A stretch of 64,000 nt of DNA from Stomorhina lunata (GCA_933228675.1 OW121741.1:118084069-118148068), one strand, 5' to 3'; shown: positions 10,371 through 24,299, counted from the first letter of the stretch. Made by a program: numbers and translations. Notes: generated by a model not told the origin, from the letters alone.

Positions 10371-10590
10371 AAACAACATCAAGATATGGCTTCCCTACAT
10401 GCCCAAAGCGCCGGCGAAGACTCGAATAGCTCCGATACTGAACCCTCTGATCGCGGTGATGCCCAACATGATGGCACTATGGACTCTTTAGACAATCAAC
10501 GTTCTCATTCCTTCCCAAATGCCTTTTTAGGTTTACAAGGTATACCCGGCCTTTTGCCTGGTCCCTCCGGTATGGGTGCTAATGATTTTG
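10371..10590 (+). CDS. ab: abrupt, coding exon 4: acidic/Ser-rich linker before the zinc fingers
   Basis: Residues 408-480 plus one base. Acceptor TCTTCCCCAG at 10361-10370; donor TTTTG/GTAAGT at 10591. It starts KQHQDMASLHAQSAGEDS and continues SSDTEPSDRGDAQHDG, then RSHSFPNAFLGLQGIPGLLPG, which matches the region just before the zinc fingers in Drosophila abrupt. It ends in phase 1 (a lone G), so the next exon must begin in phase 1. No sequence for the C2H2 zinc fingers occurs anywhere to 64000, so the ab gene is incomplete here. Confidence 0.9.
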
Positions 10591-10779
10591 GTAAGTCCAA
10601 AGTTTTTAGATTTTATTAAATCATTTCTATTCTTTTCACTAAAAAAATATTTAAAAATATCTATTATATTGATTATATATTTGCCTCTTGTTGTTATGTT
10701 GACAAAATTTGCTCATCTCGATTTGAAATCAAAAATATTCGAAAAAAAATATTTAAATTAAAAAAAATCATTAAACATT

Positions 10780-13340
10780 TAAGGACTCGTAAAAATTCAA
10801 AACCAATTGGAAAAGTTATCTTATATTTTGCACTTTTTTTAGTTTTTTTTAACTTAATTAAAAGCAAAAAAGCATGCAGTAGTTTTTAATGAATAAAATA
10901 ATGGCAAATCGAAAAAGCTCCGAATTGGTTTTAAGTCAAATTTATGAGATAGAAAATAATTGGCTCCAAATTAGTTATATAACTCTGAAAAAAGTGTTAA
11001 AAAAAACTTTAAATTGTATTTAGAAATTTGCCATTATGCTAAAAAGAATTGTTAATTATTACTATAAAGATATCCTACATCATTTTTTGTCTTATACAAA
11101 TTTCATTAAAAAAAAGATTTTCAGGGTTCACTCAAGTTTTTTGAGTTAAAAAGGCCCATATTTTTTTAGATAGCGTTTATTCGTTAAAATTAAATCTATT
11201 ATACTTTGATTATTAAATTAAGTATTCTTAAAAGCTCTTTAAAAAAGCTTTCAAAAAACCTTATTTAGTTATACCTTTAATAATTTATCTCTGTATTAAT
11301 TACTATAATTCAGGTTCAATGCAATAAAAGCTTTTTTGAAAGCTTTCCGATAACACTTTCCGAGTAAAACTAGTAAAACATTTTGTTATAAGGTTTATCC
11401 TTTGAATTTTAATCTTGTATACTTCGATTTTTAAACATGCTTAAAAGCTTTTTAAAAAGCTATCAAAAAGCTTTATTTTAGCTTTAATATTTTATCTCTA
11501 TATTAATTATGATAATTCCGGCTCAATGTATCTAAAGCTTCCTCAAAGCTTGAATTATAAAGATAAAATAAAAGCTTTTTTGAAAGCTTTTTGAGGTTAA
11601 AACACTCAAGACTTTTGAGTTAAACTAGAACCAAATTTTTTTAGATAACCATTATTTTAATTTTTATATATTCGATTATGTAATAAAGGAGGGAAGGAAT
11701 AAAGCTTTAAAAAAGCTTTCAAAAAGCTAATTTTGTTCAAAGCCTTAATATTTGGTCGCTATGTTATTTATAATAACTCAGGCCCAATGCATTTAAAGCT
11801 TTCTTAAAGTTATAATTTTAAAGAGCAAAGAAAAGCTTTTTTAAAAGCTGCTGAAAACCTTCTTGTATGAAGGAAAACCCTAAGATTTTAGTTAATGTTG
11901 TCTTAATATTTTCTTAGTTCCTTTCAAAAACTGAGTAAAAATTTGGAACTATTAACAAAATAATAATTATCGAAAGCTTTCGAAAAGGCTTTTTTTTAAT
12001 TTAGAAGAAGATTTTTACTTAATTTAGTAAAATATCCACAATAGAGTGATAAACATTAAAACTTAAATTTTAAACTTTCAATTCTATATACTTAAAAAGC
12101 TTTTCAAAAGCTTAAAAATAAACTTTAAGAAGATCTTTTGAATTACAACTTTTTAAAGCTTTCCTTAAAAAAAACTTCAATAATTGTCTAAATTGTTTAC
12201 AAATTTAGAAAAGCTTAAATAAAAGCTCCTCTTTAAACGTTTCGTCAAAAAAATATGAGAATTGAGCAAAAGAAATTTTATAAAATTTAACAAGAAAAGT
12301 TTTAAATTTATTTATTAGGCTAAAGTAAAACCTTTAGCCTAATAAGAATTGGACAATACTTGATTAAAATTTTACTTTAGAATGAATCAGTTTGAGTTGT
12401 TATGTTTCATTTAAGCTTTTATAAAAGATTTTCGAAAACCTGATAATTTAGCAAAAAATATTTAGAAATTGATAAAAAAAAGTTATGATAAACCAAAAAA
12501 AGCTTAGCTATAAAACTTCATTAAAGTTATCATTAAAGATTTTTAATATGATTAAAGAATTAAGTAAAATTCTTTTGACATTTGACTTTTAAATTACTTA
12601 GATGAACTTGTATTACCCAGTACAAGCTCTGCTAAAAGTATTTTTTAAAACATGAAGAGCTTTTATTAAAGCTTTTTCTAAAATTTTAAAATTAACTAAA
12701 TCCCTTAATGGAAATTTTACATTTAAAGCGTTAAGAGCGACTTAGAATCTTGAGAAATATATTTGTACAAACTTTTTTTTTAATTTGTTTTACTAAGTTT
12801 AATGAAAGCTTTTGTAAAACCTCTAAAAAATGTTTGTCTTACATTAAGAGATGGACTAAAACTACATTTGTTTCTTAATTTTAACACTTAGTTTAATTAA
12901 CTATTGAAATTCTTAGTATCTAAAAGCTTTTGAAAACAAAAGCTTTTAGAAAAGCTTTAAAAAAATATTTGCTAATAAAATCAGAATTTGAAACACCTTT
13001 AACAAATTAAAGCTTTTTTATTTTTTTTTTTTACTAAGTTTAATGAAAGCTTTTGTAAAATCTCTAATAAAATGCTTGTCTTACATTTAGAGGTGGGCTG
13101 AAACTAGATTTTTTTTCTTAGAAAATCTTCTGTAACATTAAGTTTAATTAATTGTTGAAATTTCTAATAGCTAAAAGCTTTCAAATAAGCTTTTATGAAA
13201 ACTACCGCTTTCAGAAAAGCTTTAAAAAACATTTTTAAAAAATATTTGCTATATATTAAACCTTAAATTTAACTCGATATTAAATTTTGAACTAGACAAA
13301 AGCTTTCTCAAAAGCTTGAATTAAAGCTTTTTTCGAAAAA
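10780..13340. repeat. Interspersed AAGCTTT/AAAAGCTTTT motif domain, part 1
   Basis: Short runs built on the palindrome AAAAGCTTTT (often 'aaaagctttcaaaaagctt' or 'ttaaagctttcttaaa') recur every few tens of bases, against AT-rich filler with no fixed period. A longer diverged duplication is visible: 'tactaagtttaatgaaagc' near 12790 and 13033, each followed by 'ttacatt-agag-tgg'. No genes seen. Confidence 0.75.
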
Positions 13341-13379
13341 GTCATAAGAAAATTTCTTCAAAATGATGTAGGATATCTT

Positions 13380-14478
13380 AAAAACTCCCTAATCAATTTA
13401 TATTATTATAAATATTTTAAAAATATTGCTTGTCTTTATCATATTTTTTAATACAATTTTATTTAATATTATTATAATTTTTAGTACTATTTTTTATCTA
13501 TATCCCCAGCAAAATAAAACAGGTGAAAAAAATAACTTGCTATTAAATATTTAACCCCCTGTTCATAAGGAAAAACTCTACGAGCTAATACCCAAACAAT
13601 TTTAACTGCAATTACCCGGGTTATGAGCAAAACGTGTTTCAATTTAACACTTAATATGTTTTAATACCAAAACAAAAACAATTTTATTTATTTTAAGAAT
13701 TTTCTTCTCATTTTTAGAGATTTTATTTGCACATTTAGTGTCATCGAAAAATACTTGAAAACAATAACTAAAAATTATTTTTATGATTATCTGAATTCCT
13801 ATTTGGAGTATTTGCCCTCTATTTTTACTCTTTATTTGCTTCTTAACGATTGACGAGATATTTTTCTTTAAGTTAAGGGTTGCCCAGCAATGACTTGCTC
13901 GATTTTTTTTTTGTTTTTTTTTTTTTTTTTCATTTAAGGATGTTGTTTATTCCTTGAAGCTAAAATTGTATATGTATTGTATTTATACATATTTGTTTGA
14001 ATATATTTTTTTATGATGATTATAATAATCTATAAACATTCAATATCTATGCTTATGTCCTGTTAACGACCATTAACATGTGTGTTTGCATTAGTTTCTA
14101 AATATGTATTTTTTTTAACGAAACCATATTTCTAATGTATGTAGATTATTATTATATATATGTATATAGGATTTTTATGTATTTGTAAGTACATATACTT
14201 AATGTAAATAGTCGTCCTGGTGTTATGTTGTTATTATTCTTATGACATCTAATAAAATAAAAATGCAACATAAAAAGGACCTCAAGTTAAAAAAAAAAAA
14301 AACAACATTATACAAAAAACCTCAAGTTAGAACAATGCTTTCAAAAAACATCATTTGTAATTCAAAGAAGATTTTTCTTCCTTATAATAAAAGGTAGAAC
14401 TATTGTTATACATTTAAGGAAGCTAGGGATATATAGAAGGATATACATATAAATTTAATGAAATTTAATCTATTTAAT
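13380..14478. other. No gene recognised; motif-poor stretch
   Basis: AT-rich sequence with a poly-T run at about 13905-13930 and TATG/TACA-type simple sequence near 14130-14200. It lacks the AAGCTTT motif density of its neighbours and may be unique sequence. Confidence 0.5.
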
Positions 14479-15665
14479 TCAAAATTAACATAAATTTAAA
14501 AAAAATTAAAGACAGTTTTTAAAATTACCCCTAAAATTGTACTACATTATTTTTCCCATAAGCCCACAAGTAGGCAATAGTTTTTGTTTGCATTATTTTT
14601 GAGTCTGATACAATAATATTTATCTCAAATTGTCTATAAAATAAGTTTTAGCATACAAGCTCTTTAATCCAAACGTTTATAACATTTTATTTAAGCTCAG
14701 TGAAAAGCTTTCATAAAGCTTTAGCTGTGAAATGTAAAATTTTTATTATTATTTCTGTTTATTCATTTTAAATTGTTTAATTTCAATGTAAAAATATATT
14801 TTTTTAAATCCAAATCTTGCACTTTTTTTTGAAAAGCTTTGCAAAGCTTTTTCGATTAAAAGTCTAGTTTTAATTAAATCAAAATTAACATAAATAAAAA
14901 AAAATAAAGAAAGTTTTTAAAATTACCCCTAAAATTCTACTACATTATTTTTCCCATAAGCCCACAAGTAGGCAATAGTTTTTGTTTGCATTATTTTTGA
15001 GTCTGATACAATAATATTTATCTGAAATTGTCTATAAAATAAGTTTTAGCATACAAGCTCTTTAATCCAAACGTTTATAACATTTTATTTAGGCTCAGTG
15101 AAAAGCTTTTATAAAGCTTTAGCTGTGAAATGCAAGATTTTTATTATTATTTCTGTTTATTCATTTTAAATTGTTTAATTTCAAAGTAAAAATATATTTT
15201 TTTAAATCCAAATCTTGCACTTTTTTTTTTTGAAAAGCTTTGCAAAGCTTTTTCGATTAAAAGTCTAGTTTTAATTAAATCAAAATTAACATAAATAAAA
15301 AAAAAAATAAAGAAAGTTTTTAAAATTACCCCTAAAATTCTACTACATTATTTATCCTGTAAGCCCAAAAGTAGACAATAGTTTTTGTTTGCATTATTTT
15401 TGAGTCTGATACAATAATATTTATCTCAAATTGTCTATAAAATAAGTTTTAGCATACAAGCTCTTTAATCCAAATGTTTATAACATTTTATTTAAGCTCA
15501 GTGAAAAGCTTTCATAAAGCTTCAGCTGTGAAATGTAAGATTTTTATTAATATTTCTGTTTATTCATTTTAAATTGTTTAATTGCAAAGTAAAAATATAT
15601 TTTTTTAAAATCTTGCACTTTTTTTTAGAAATACTCTATTAACCTTTTTCAATTAAAAGTCTAGT
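14479..15665 (+). repeat. Three tandem copies of a 400-bp unit
   Basis: Units start at 14479, 14879 and 15280 with 'tcaaaattaacataaat' and are highly similar throughout. Landmarks are 'ttacccctaaaatt', 'cccataagcccacaagtag', 'gagtctgatacaataatat', 'agctcagtgaaaagctt' and 'gattaaaagtctagtt'. Copies 1 and 2 are closest; copy 3 is more diverged and lacks the 'gaaaagctttgcaaagc' segment near its end. This is a recent triplication inside the AAGCTTT domain. Confidence 0.95.
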
Positions 15666-16340
15666 TCTGTTTTATAAATGATGACAAATTTATAGCAAAA
15701 CTTTGTACTATAGCAAAAATATTTTTTGTTATGAAAATACTCATTGTAAACCTCCATTATAAAACCACCTTATACAATTATTAGGAAAGCTTTAAAGCTC
15801 TCTGTAAAGCTTTTCCCGTGGAAATGAAATATTTGTAAAGATTTATAGAAAAAATCCCTTCTATATCAAAACTAGATGTTCTAAGTATAAAAGCTCTTTT
15901 AAAATATGTAAAAAAAAGCTTTTCGTTTTATGAAATATTTCATTTTAACTAAATGGAACTCAAATATTTAAGCATAAATTATAGTGAAAACTAAAAGAAA
16001 AACTCATTCAATATTGAAACTAGCTTTTCTAAGGATAAAAGCTTTTTTAAGAATTGTATAAAAAGCTTTCAGTTTTATGAAACTATTTAAAAAAAACTAA
16101 CAGAAACAGTTTATTTGAAAGTTCCTTTAAAAGCTTTAGTCATAAGCATTATGAACAGTTTGGGATCATTATTTAAAGTTGAGAATCAAACAAAAGCTCT
16201 TACAACCTTTTTGGTACAAAAGACGTCTTTGCGTAGAAATTACATAAATGAATAAAAATATTCTCATTTCAAAAGTATTAGTTCCTCTAGTCCAAAGATT
16301 TTTTAAAAACCTTATTTAAAGCTTTGGTTCCTTAAATTTC

Positions 16341-16375
16341 TGCGATAATGAGTCATTACTGCGATAATGAGTCAC
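16341..16375 (+). repeat. Direct repeat of TGCGATAATGAGTCA
   Basis: Two copies of the 15-bp phrase about 18 bp apart. Confidence 0.85.
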
Positions 16376-16419
16376 TTTAACTAAGCCCTGAAGTTAATTT
16401 GTATGACCTATATTCAATA

Positions 16420-16541
16420 TCTGAAGCTCATTTCTAGATCTAAAGCTTATTTCTAAATTAAAAACTCATTTCTAAGCTCTAAAGCTCATTTCTAAGCCCT
16501 AACGCTCATTTCAAAGCCCTAAAGCTCATTTCTAAGCAGTT
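16420..16541 (+). repeat. Short tandem repeat, about 22-bp unit, six copies
   Basis: Units resemble 'aaagctcatttctaagccct' with substitutions; another copy lies near 16823. Confidence 0.8.
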
Positions 16542-17649
16542 ACTTTTATATACTCGTGGAAAACTTGGGTCAATTTCGAAACTTTAAAACTTTGAAATAA
16601 ATTTTCTAGACTTTTTTCAAACAAAGCTTTTACGAAATCACGGTCAAGCAATTCATTACTTACAGGCTTTGTAATAATAAAGTGTTTCAGTTCAGCCAAA
16701 AAGTATGCAATTTCTTAAAAAACGTATAATATCCCTAAGGTATGCCTTACGAAAACGAATTGTAGTTATTTTGTATTGATTTTGCATCAAAACATGATTT
16801 ATTTTTAAAAAACTTTAATGAAAGCTCATTTCTAAACCTCATTCTGATCTTCTTTTTTATATATTGTAAAATTTTTGAGGCCCTATGCTCCACTGGGAGT
16901 CAAGGATAACTGAAGAAGAAGAAAATTTTTGTTAATATTAAAAGTTAAAAACTATGAGATTGATCTTCTGAATAAAGCTTTTCCAAAAGCTCGATTTAAA
17001 AATTGATCAAATATTAAAGATCATTTTGAATGATTAAGCTAAAAATTCGTGAAATGCTGTTGCATACTTATAGGCTTTGTAATAACAAAGTAATTCAGTT
17101 GAGCCTAAAAATGTTTCTTTTTCTAAATCTGAAACTTATTTTCTAAACCTCTAGTTAAGCCATTGCTTTTATACATTCGTTAAAAATTAGTGCCTTTTTC
17201 AAAAGTGTATGTACTAATAAAGCTTTATCGAAAGCTCTAGCAATTCGTTAAATGTAAATGATAATTTTTAATGCTTAAGCTAAAATGTTTCTAAATGCTA
17301 TTATCTACTTATAGGCATTAAAATAATAAAAGCACATTTCTAAACCCCTTATTAAGCTCTTGTTTTTATATATTCGTGAAAAATTTGTGTCAATTTCAAA
17401 TGCTTAAAATTTGAGAGTGATCTTCTGGACGTTTTTTTAACAAAACTTTTCAGAAAGCTCGATCTAGAAATTCAACAAATTTTAAGAACAGTTTTTAATT
17501 CATCTACTGAACACTTTTCGGAAGCTATTGCCTACTTATAGGCTTTTGTAATACCAAAGTAATTTAGGTGAGCCTAAAAGTATGCAATTTTTTGAAAATT
17601 GTTAAATATCACTAAAATGTGAACAAATTAAAGATATTTTGTATTGATT

Positions 17650-18780
17650 CTGTATTAAAAACATGCTTTAAACATGTTCTTTTTCCTAATAATTAACTTT
17701 TACATTAATTTTTTTTTTACTACTGCACAACTTTTTACCTTTGGCTTTATTACTGCGATATTTAAGTGTCAGTTCATGTCATGTTTTCAAATTTATTTAC
17801 TCTTACTAGACGTCTTACCAAATAAAATAAAAAGTTTTCTGTTTTTTTCTTTTTTTTAAACTACAACATTATACTTTCTTGGGCAAAGAGAAAAAGTAAC
17901 AAAAACCACGGCATATGTTCTAGGGGCAAACGAAAAAAAAAAAGAAATTGAAGTTTAGTTTCCACAATTAAATGGGTGCGTTTACTTTAACTATTACTAG
18001 TTATTTTTGTATAAATGTTGTACATTTAACTATAATTTCTTTTTGCCTTCCAAATAAATATAGAAACAATCAAAGTATTACTATAAAACAACTAACAAAT
18101 GTGTTATTAACATTACATTAACTATAAACGTTTAAGCAGAAAAAATAAAGTTTTTTTTTTCCAGACACGTTTATTTAGAATTCAGTTTTTTTTTTTGCTA
18201 AAGTTTAAGACAATTTATTTGTGTGTATGAAAAAATTTGTAGATGTTTGTGCGAAGGATATTTTCCTGGGTATGTGTAAATATGTATTTTGCGTTTAATA
18301 TATTAAATTCAAACACGACACGCACTAACTATTTCATGTTGTTATTGCGATTATTTTTATTGTTTTCCTATTGTCTGTATGTGGAGTATACTTTTAGGTG
18401 TAGTATATATATTTTCCTTATTATTTGTAGTCTACTTTTAGGTGTAATTTTTTCCCCGTTTTAGCTTGATACATGAAAAAAACAGTTAAATTAAACGTAT
18501 GTGCATATTTGTTGTTGTTAAGAAAATAACTCGTAGTAGTTGTTGTTTCTTTTAAATGTTTAGAGTAATGCGCGCGAATATAATGTTTCCGCCTGTTTCC
18601 GGTTTTCCGGTAGTTTACATTGATTTTGCTTTGTCTCTGAGGGGCTAAGCTTACACGTATTTAATTTCTTTGATAACGTTTTTCTTTGCGTTTTTTTTTT
18701 GTGTTGGTTACAAAAACTAAAGTGTAAATTAAATATTTCATGGGAAAACTATAAAATGAAGCTAACAAATCAAATTAAAT
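17650..18780. other. Motif-free island 1; candidate regulatory DNA
   Basis: This stretch lacks the AAGCTTT and GCCTA motifs of both flanks. It contains relatively GC-rich patches (about 18565-18660, with 'atgcgcgcgaat' and 'gtttccggttttccgg'). No reading frame or splice pair convinces me. Its regulatory character is inference from its unique nature. Confidence 0.4.
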
Positions 18781-19139
18781 ATATAAAACAAGTTATAGGT
18801 ATTTAATTGCAGGTTTACTAAGGCAATAATATAAAATAAAATAAATCTAAAGCCTACTTTGAGGCTACAGAGTTATAAAATTGATTTGATGTTTATGATT
18901 TAAATTATAGAAGAAATTAGACAAGAAATCAAATTTAAAGCCTACTTTCAGGCAGAAGAAAAATATATGTAATTGATTTGATATTTAAAAGATAAAATGA
19001 TAAAATAAAAGTTAAAGCCTACTTTTAGGCAAGCTAAAAAATAAAGGTGTTTAATAGCAGGTTTACTAAGGCAATAATATTATTAATGAAAACTAAAGCC
19101 TACTTTAAGGCTACAGAGATATAAAATTAAAAAAAATTG

Positions 19140-20870
19140 TTAAAAAAAATTTTCTATCGAAAAGTTTTTTTATCAAAAATAGAAAAATTTGCGAAAAAAA
19201 ATTTTCTATAGAAAAATTTTCGAAAAAAATTTTCTACAGAAACATTTTTTATAAAAAAAATTTCCTATAAAAAATTTTTGCTAAAAAAAATTTCCTATAA
19301 AAAATTTTTGATAAAAATTTGTTATTTTTTGAAAAAACTATTCTATAGAAAAATTTTCGATAAAAAAATTTCTACAGAAATATTTTTGATAAAAAAATTT
19401 TCTATAGAAAAATTTTTGATAAAGTAATAATATTATAAATAAAAACGAAAGCCTACTTTGAGGCTACAGAGATGTAAAATTGAAAAAAAAAATTTCTATA
19501 TAAAAATTTTTGAAAAAAAGAATTTTTATAGAAAAATTTTTGATAAAAAAATTTTCTATATAAAATTTTTAATAAAAAAAATTTCTATATAAAAATTTTT
19601 GATAAAAAATTTTTATTTGAAAAATAGAATAATTTTTAATAAAAGAATTTTCTACAGAAACATTTTTGATAAAAAATTCTCCATAGAAAAATTTTTAATA
19701 CAAAATTTTCAATTGAGAAATTTTTGATAAAAAAATTTTCTATAGAAAAATTTTTGATAAAAAAATTGTCTATAGAAAAATTTTTGATAAAAAAATTTTT
19801 TATAAAAACATTTTCTTTAGAAAAATTTTTCATAAAAAAAATTTCGATAGAAACATTTTTGATAAAAAATTTTCTATAAAAAAATTTTTATTAAAAAATT
19901 TTCTAAAGAAACATTTTTGATAAAAAAATTTTATATTGAAAAATTTTTGTTAAAAAAATTTTCTATGAAAAAATTTTTGATAAAAAAATTTTCGATAGAA
20001 ACATTTTTGATAAAAAATTTTCTATACAAAAATTTTTAGTAAAGACAAATTTTCTATAGATAAATTTTTGATAAAAAATTTTTTATAGAAAAATTTTTTA
20101 TAGCAAAATTTTTGATCAAAAAGTTTTCTTTAGAAAAATTCTATAAAAAAATTTTCTATAGGAAAATTTTTGATAAAAATTTTCTATAGAAACATTTTTA
20201 ATAAAAAATTTCTATACAAACATTTTTAATAAAAAATTTTCTAGAGAAAAATTATTGATCCAAAAGTTTTTTCTAGACAAATTTTTGATACAAAATTTTC
20301 TGTAGAAAAAATTTAGATAAACGAAATTTCATAGAAAAATTTTTGATAAAAAAATTTTCTATAAAAAAATTTTCTATATAGAAAAATTTTTGATAAAAAA
20401 ATTTTTATAGAAAAATTCTTGATAAAAAGATTTTTATACAAAAATTTTTGATAAAAAAATTTTTATGGAAAAATGTTTGATTAAAAAAAATTTTATGGAA
20501 AGATTTTTGATAAAAAATTTTTATAGAAAAAGTTTTGATAAAAAAATTGTTATCGAAAAATTTTGGATAAAAAAATTTGTATAGAAAAATTTTTGATAAA
20601 AAAAATTTTTGAAGAAAAATTTTTGATAAAAAAAAAAATTTATAGAAAAATTTTTGATAAAATTTGTATAGAAAAATTTTTGATAAAATTTTTATAGAAA
20701 AATTTTTGATAAAATTTTTATAGAAAAATTTTTGATAAAATTTTTATAGAAAAATTATTGATAAAATTTTTATAGAAAAATTTTTGATAAAATTTTTATA
20801 GAAAAATTTTTGATAAAATTTTTATAGAAAAATTTTTGATAAAAAAGAAAAAATTTAGATAAAAAAATGT
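19140..20870 (+). repeat. AT-rich tandem array, about 28-bp unit, core TTTTCTATAGAAAA + ATTTTTGATAAAA
   Basis: About 60 diverged units of 'attttctatagaaaaa' followed by 'tttttgataaaaa'. TTTTCTATAGAAAA is a perfect palindrome. A homogeneous sub-block at about 20640-20850 has a shorter unit of about 27 bp ('ttttgataaaatttttatagaaaaa' type). It interrupts the GCCTA hairpin domain, whose motifs resume on both sides. Confidence 0.92.
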
Positions 20871-20999
20871 TATCTATATAAATTTTTGATAAACAAATTT
20901 TAAAGCCTACTTTTAGGCCAAAGAAAACTTTAATTTTTGATTGATATCTATGATACAAATTTATAAAAAATAAAGCCTAATTTTAGGCTTAGTTAAGTA

Positions 21000-21840
21000 C
21001 TTAGCTTCAAAATCGATTTTGATCTTATACATTTTGAAAGATTTTTTTGTTTAAATAGAAAAATTTATTCCTTAACTCTAACACCAAATCCTTGGAAGTA
21101 TTTTTCGCATTATCTAAAAATTGCTAAATTTCTTATACCAATTTAAAATTCCTATTTTCTTAACCTTTTTTTCCTCAGATTTTTTTCTTACTAGAAATTA
21201 ACATTTTATTACTTTCTTATTTCGTTGATTTGGTTTCTTTCTTCATTTCTAAGCCAAGTCAACTAAAACTGAATTTTATATTATATTTTCTCTCCATTTA
21301 ATATAAAAAAAAAGAAATGTAATAATGCACATATGTGTTAAAGGACATTTTTCCTCAATCCTGCACAACCAAAAAAAAGCTAATATTTTCTTTTGCATTT
21401 TAATATGTTTTCGAACACAATCTCACAAAAAGGGAGAAATATTCCGAAAAAAAAACAGAAAATTTATACCAAAAGAAAAACAGATAAAACTAACATTTCG
21501 TATTGTTGTTGTTATTGTTGTCCTTGTCAAAGGACCTTATAAGTCATGAGCATTTTTAAAATTAAAATAAATTGTTAAATGGCAACAAAGAAATACAAAA
21601 AAAAAAATAAGAAAAATCTTAAGAAAAATAAAACAACAACTAAGCAAACACATGATGATGATAAAACTTTAAACTAAAGGTTGAGATTTGCTGGCCACAA
21701 AAATATTAAATTCAAAAAAAGTTAAAAAGAAAATAAGAAAAAGATTGACAGTATATAAATAAGAGAGAAAAAAAGATGCTGAAACTGAAAAACAAATTTT
21801 TGAAACATACAAAACGACTTAAAGGAAGGCTACAAAATAG
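21000..21840. other. Motif-free island 2
   Basis: AT-rich unique-looking sequence with A-rich and CAA/GTT simple runs. No gene seen. Confidence 0.45.
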
Positions 21841-21879
21841 TAATATAGCTCTTAGGACTCATAGAATGAAACATGTAAA

Positions 21880-23470
21880 ACATTTAGCCTGTTTTTAGGA
21901 GTTTCTGAATCTGTATATCATGAACTAAAAGAAAATTAATAAAACTTTAAAATACTAATATCTAAACCAAAAATATTAATTTGGGGCTTTTTGTGAAGAT
22001 TTTTCGAAAATTGTTGCATATTTGTAGGCTTTCATTTTTAAATCCTCAAAATATTAAAGAAGATCTAGCAAATTGAAGATAATGTTATTTGACTATGTTT
22101 TTATGAAGTTGTAAAAATATCTTAACTATTTGTGGACTTTTAGAATCAAGTCCAAAAAATAAAAAAACAAAATTTTTTAGTTTTGTTAAAATATTATATA
22201 AATTTGGAACCAATTTTTGAAAATCCTAATATTTTATTGTTAAGCATCATTTCTGTAGCACTAGTAGGAAATGATTTCAAAAGTATTGCCTATTTGTAGG
22301 AGATATTACTTCTTATTTTAAGGCATTACTTCTTATTACAAGGCAATGAAGATAGCTGGTATCTAGTTACAAAATCGCTAACCGATTTAATTTTAACGCA
22401 TTTTTGTGGAGTTTAGAAAAATTACTGCATAGTTTTGGGTTGCAAATTTCTTCTAACTCATAAAAAGATAGTTTAATTGAAGCTTCTGGCTTAACAATTT
22501 TATCAGAATTTACAAAATTATGAGACTCAATCAAAGGGAACGTTTGAAAAGCCCTTTTTATAAAAAATGTCAAAAATATCAAACTTTCTGGCTTTATAAG
22601 ATCCGAATTATACTTATATAATATACTTTTATATATAAAAACTCTTCGCTCTGTTTGAAAGCTTTGATTCAATTTCATGTCTCTATAAGCACTGAAAGGA
22701 AGAAGTTTTAAAAGTATTGCCTATTTTTAGGAGGTATACATTTTTATTTTTAAGGCAATGAAAAAAATTTAAATTAATTTAGAAGGCTTAAGTTTGATTG
22801 TGTTTCATACATTTATAAGCACTGCTAGGAAATTATTTCAAAAGTATTGCCTATTTTTAGGAGGTATTACTTCTACTTCTTAAGGCAATGGAGAGGGCTT
22901 CCAGCTATTTGACAAAAATTTACAAAATACTTAACTACAACATCATTCTGATTTCAATTTAGCGCTTTATGTGAATTTTTTAAAAAGTACTGCATAATTT
23001 TGTGCTGTAATTTTAAACAAATTATTTAAATAAAGGCGTAAGGAAAGAATTTTACTTCAAAATTTTATCGGAATCTACAAAATCATAAGATTCAATTAAA
23101 AAGATTATTATTGAAGCCCCTTCTTAAAAAATATATAAATATTGTTGCATATTTTCTGGCTTAATAAGTTCTGATTTATTTCAATGATGATTTTGAACTT
23201 CTTTGATATTTTTCGCTCTATATGAAAATTTTAATTGTGTTTCATAACTCTATAAGCACTGGTACGAAATTATTTCAAAAGTTTTGCCTAGTTTTAGGAG
23301 GTATTACTTCTTATTCTTTAAATAATGAAGAAAGCTGTTATTTTGTGAAAAGGACTTCCAAAATCCTTAAATATCACATCAAATTGATTTTGGTTTTTAA
23401 AATTTTTGCAAAATTTATAAAAAGTACTGCATATTTTTGGGGTTTTTACTTAAACCATTTCTTTAAATAA
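21880..23470 (+). repeat. Diverged local repeats around GCCTATTTTTAGGAGG
   Basis: The phrase 'caaaagtattgcctattt' + 'taggaggtattact' + 'ttaaggcaatgaa' recurs at about 22275-22350, 22705-22760, 22835-22895 and 23275-23330, with 'ttcatactctataagcactg'-like sequence before it. Several hundred bases of diverged sequence separate copies. No gene seen. Confidence 0.75.
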
Positions 23471-23740
23471 TTTTGTCAGAGAAGCTTCTTATATGAACAT
23501 CTACTTAAATCTAATAAGTAATAAGATTCAATCAAAAATACCATGGAAACCCCTTCCTAAAAAATATGTAAAAAGTGTTGCCTATTTTCTGGCTTCATAA
23601 GTTTTGTTTTATTTATTTATTGTTTTTAAGCTCGCGTTTATGACATTATTCGCTCTGTTTAAGAACCTTGATCGTATTTCATACTTCTATAAGCTTTGGT
23701 AAACAATTGCTGTCTTTTTTAGACGCCATTTATATAAAGT

Positions 23741-23958
23741 TTAAGGCTCCTTTTATGCAAATTCTTCTAATCATAAAGTAAACTTTTAAAATTCTCTAAG
23801 AATTTGCATTCAGATCTACAATATCATAAAATTTAAGAGTAAATAGAGCTTAAGGCTCCTTTTATACAAATTCTTCTAATAATGAAGTAAACTTTTAAAA
23901 TTCTCTGAGAATTTCTATTCAGATCTACAATATCATAAAATTTAAGAGTAAATAGCCA
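23741..23958 (+). repeat. 109-bp tandem duplication
   Basis: Two copies start at 23741 and 23850 with 'ttaaggctccttttat' and end 'atttaagagtaaatag'. They differ at only a few positions. Confidence 0.95.
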
Positions 23959-24299
23959 ATATTTGAATAGTGTTGCCTACTTATAGGCTTTCAAATTTAC
24001 ATTACAAACGTTTAGGAGTGAAATAAGAAGAATTTAAAATGTTTAGGAATGAATAACTATATAATGCATTTTAATGCTCGTTTTAGAAAAGGCAGCTTTC
24101 CTAGCAAGCATTTTAATAGTATTGCCTATTTATAGGATTTAAAAATTATAATACCGTTAATCTTTTTTAAAGTATTAAGTACCTTTAGGTGAGATAATAT
24201 GAAGAAATTGGAAGAAAAACTATTGAACGAAGTATGTATTAGTTTCGGATCTAGATTAAGTATCAATCAAAAACTGTTGCCTAGTTTTAGGTGGTTATA

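Larger units (their letters stand above)
15666..17600. repeat. AAGCTTT motif domain, part 2, with short local repeats
   Basis: AAAGCTTT-type motifs continue at lower density. From about 17020 a 'cttataggctttgtaata' phrase appears (16660, 17065, 17530), the first sign of the GCCTA/TAGGC family that dominates further right. No gene seen. Confidence 0.7.
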
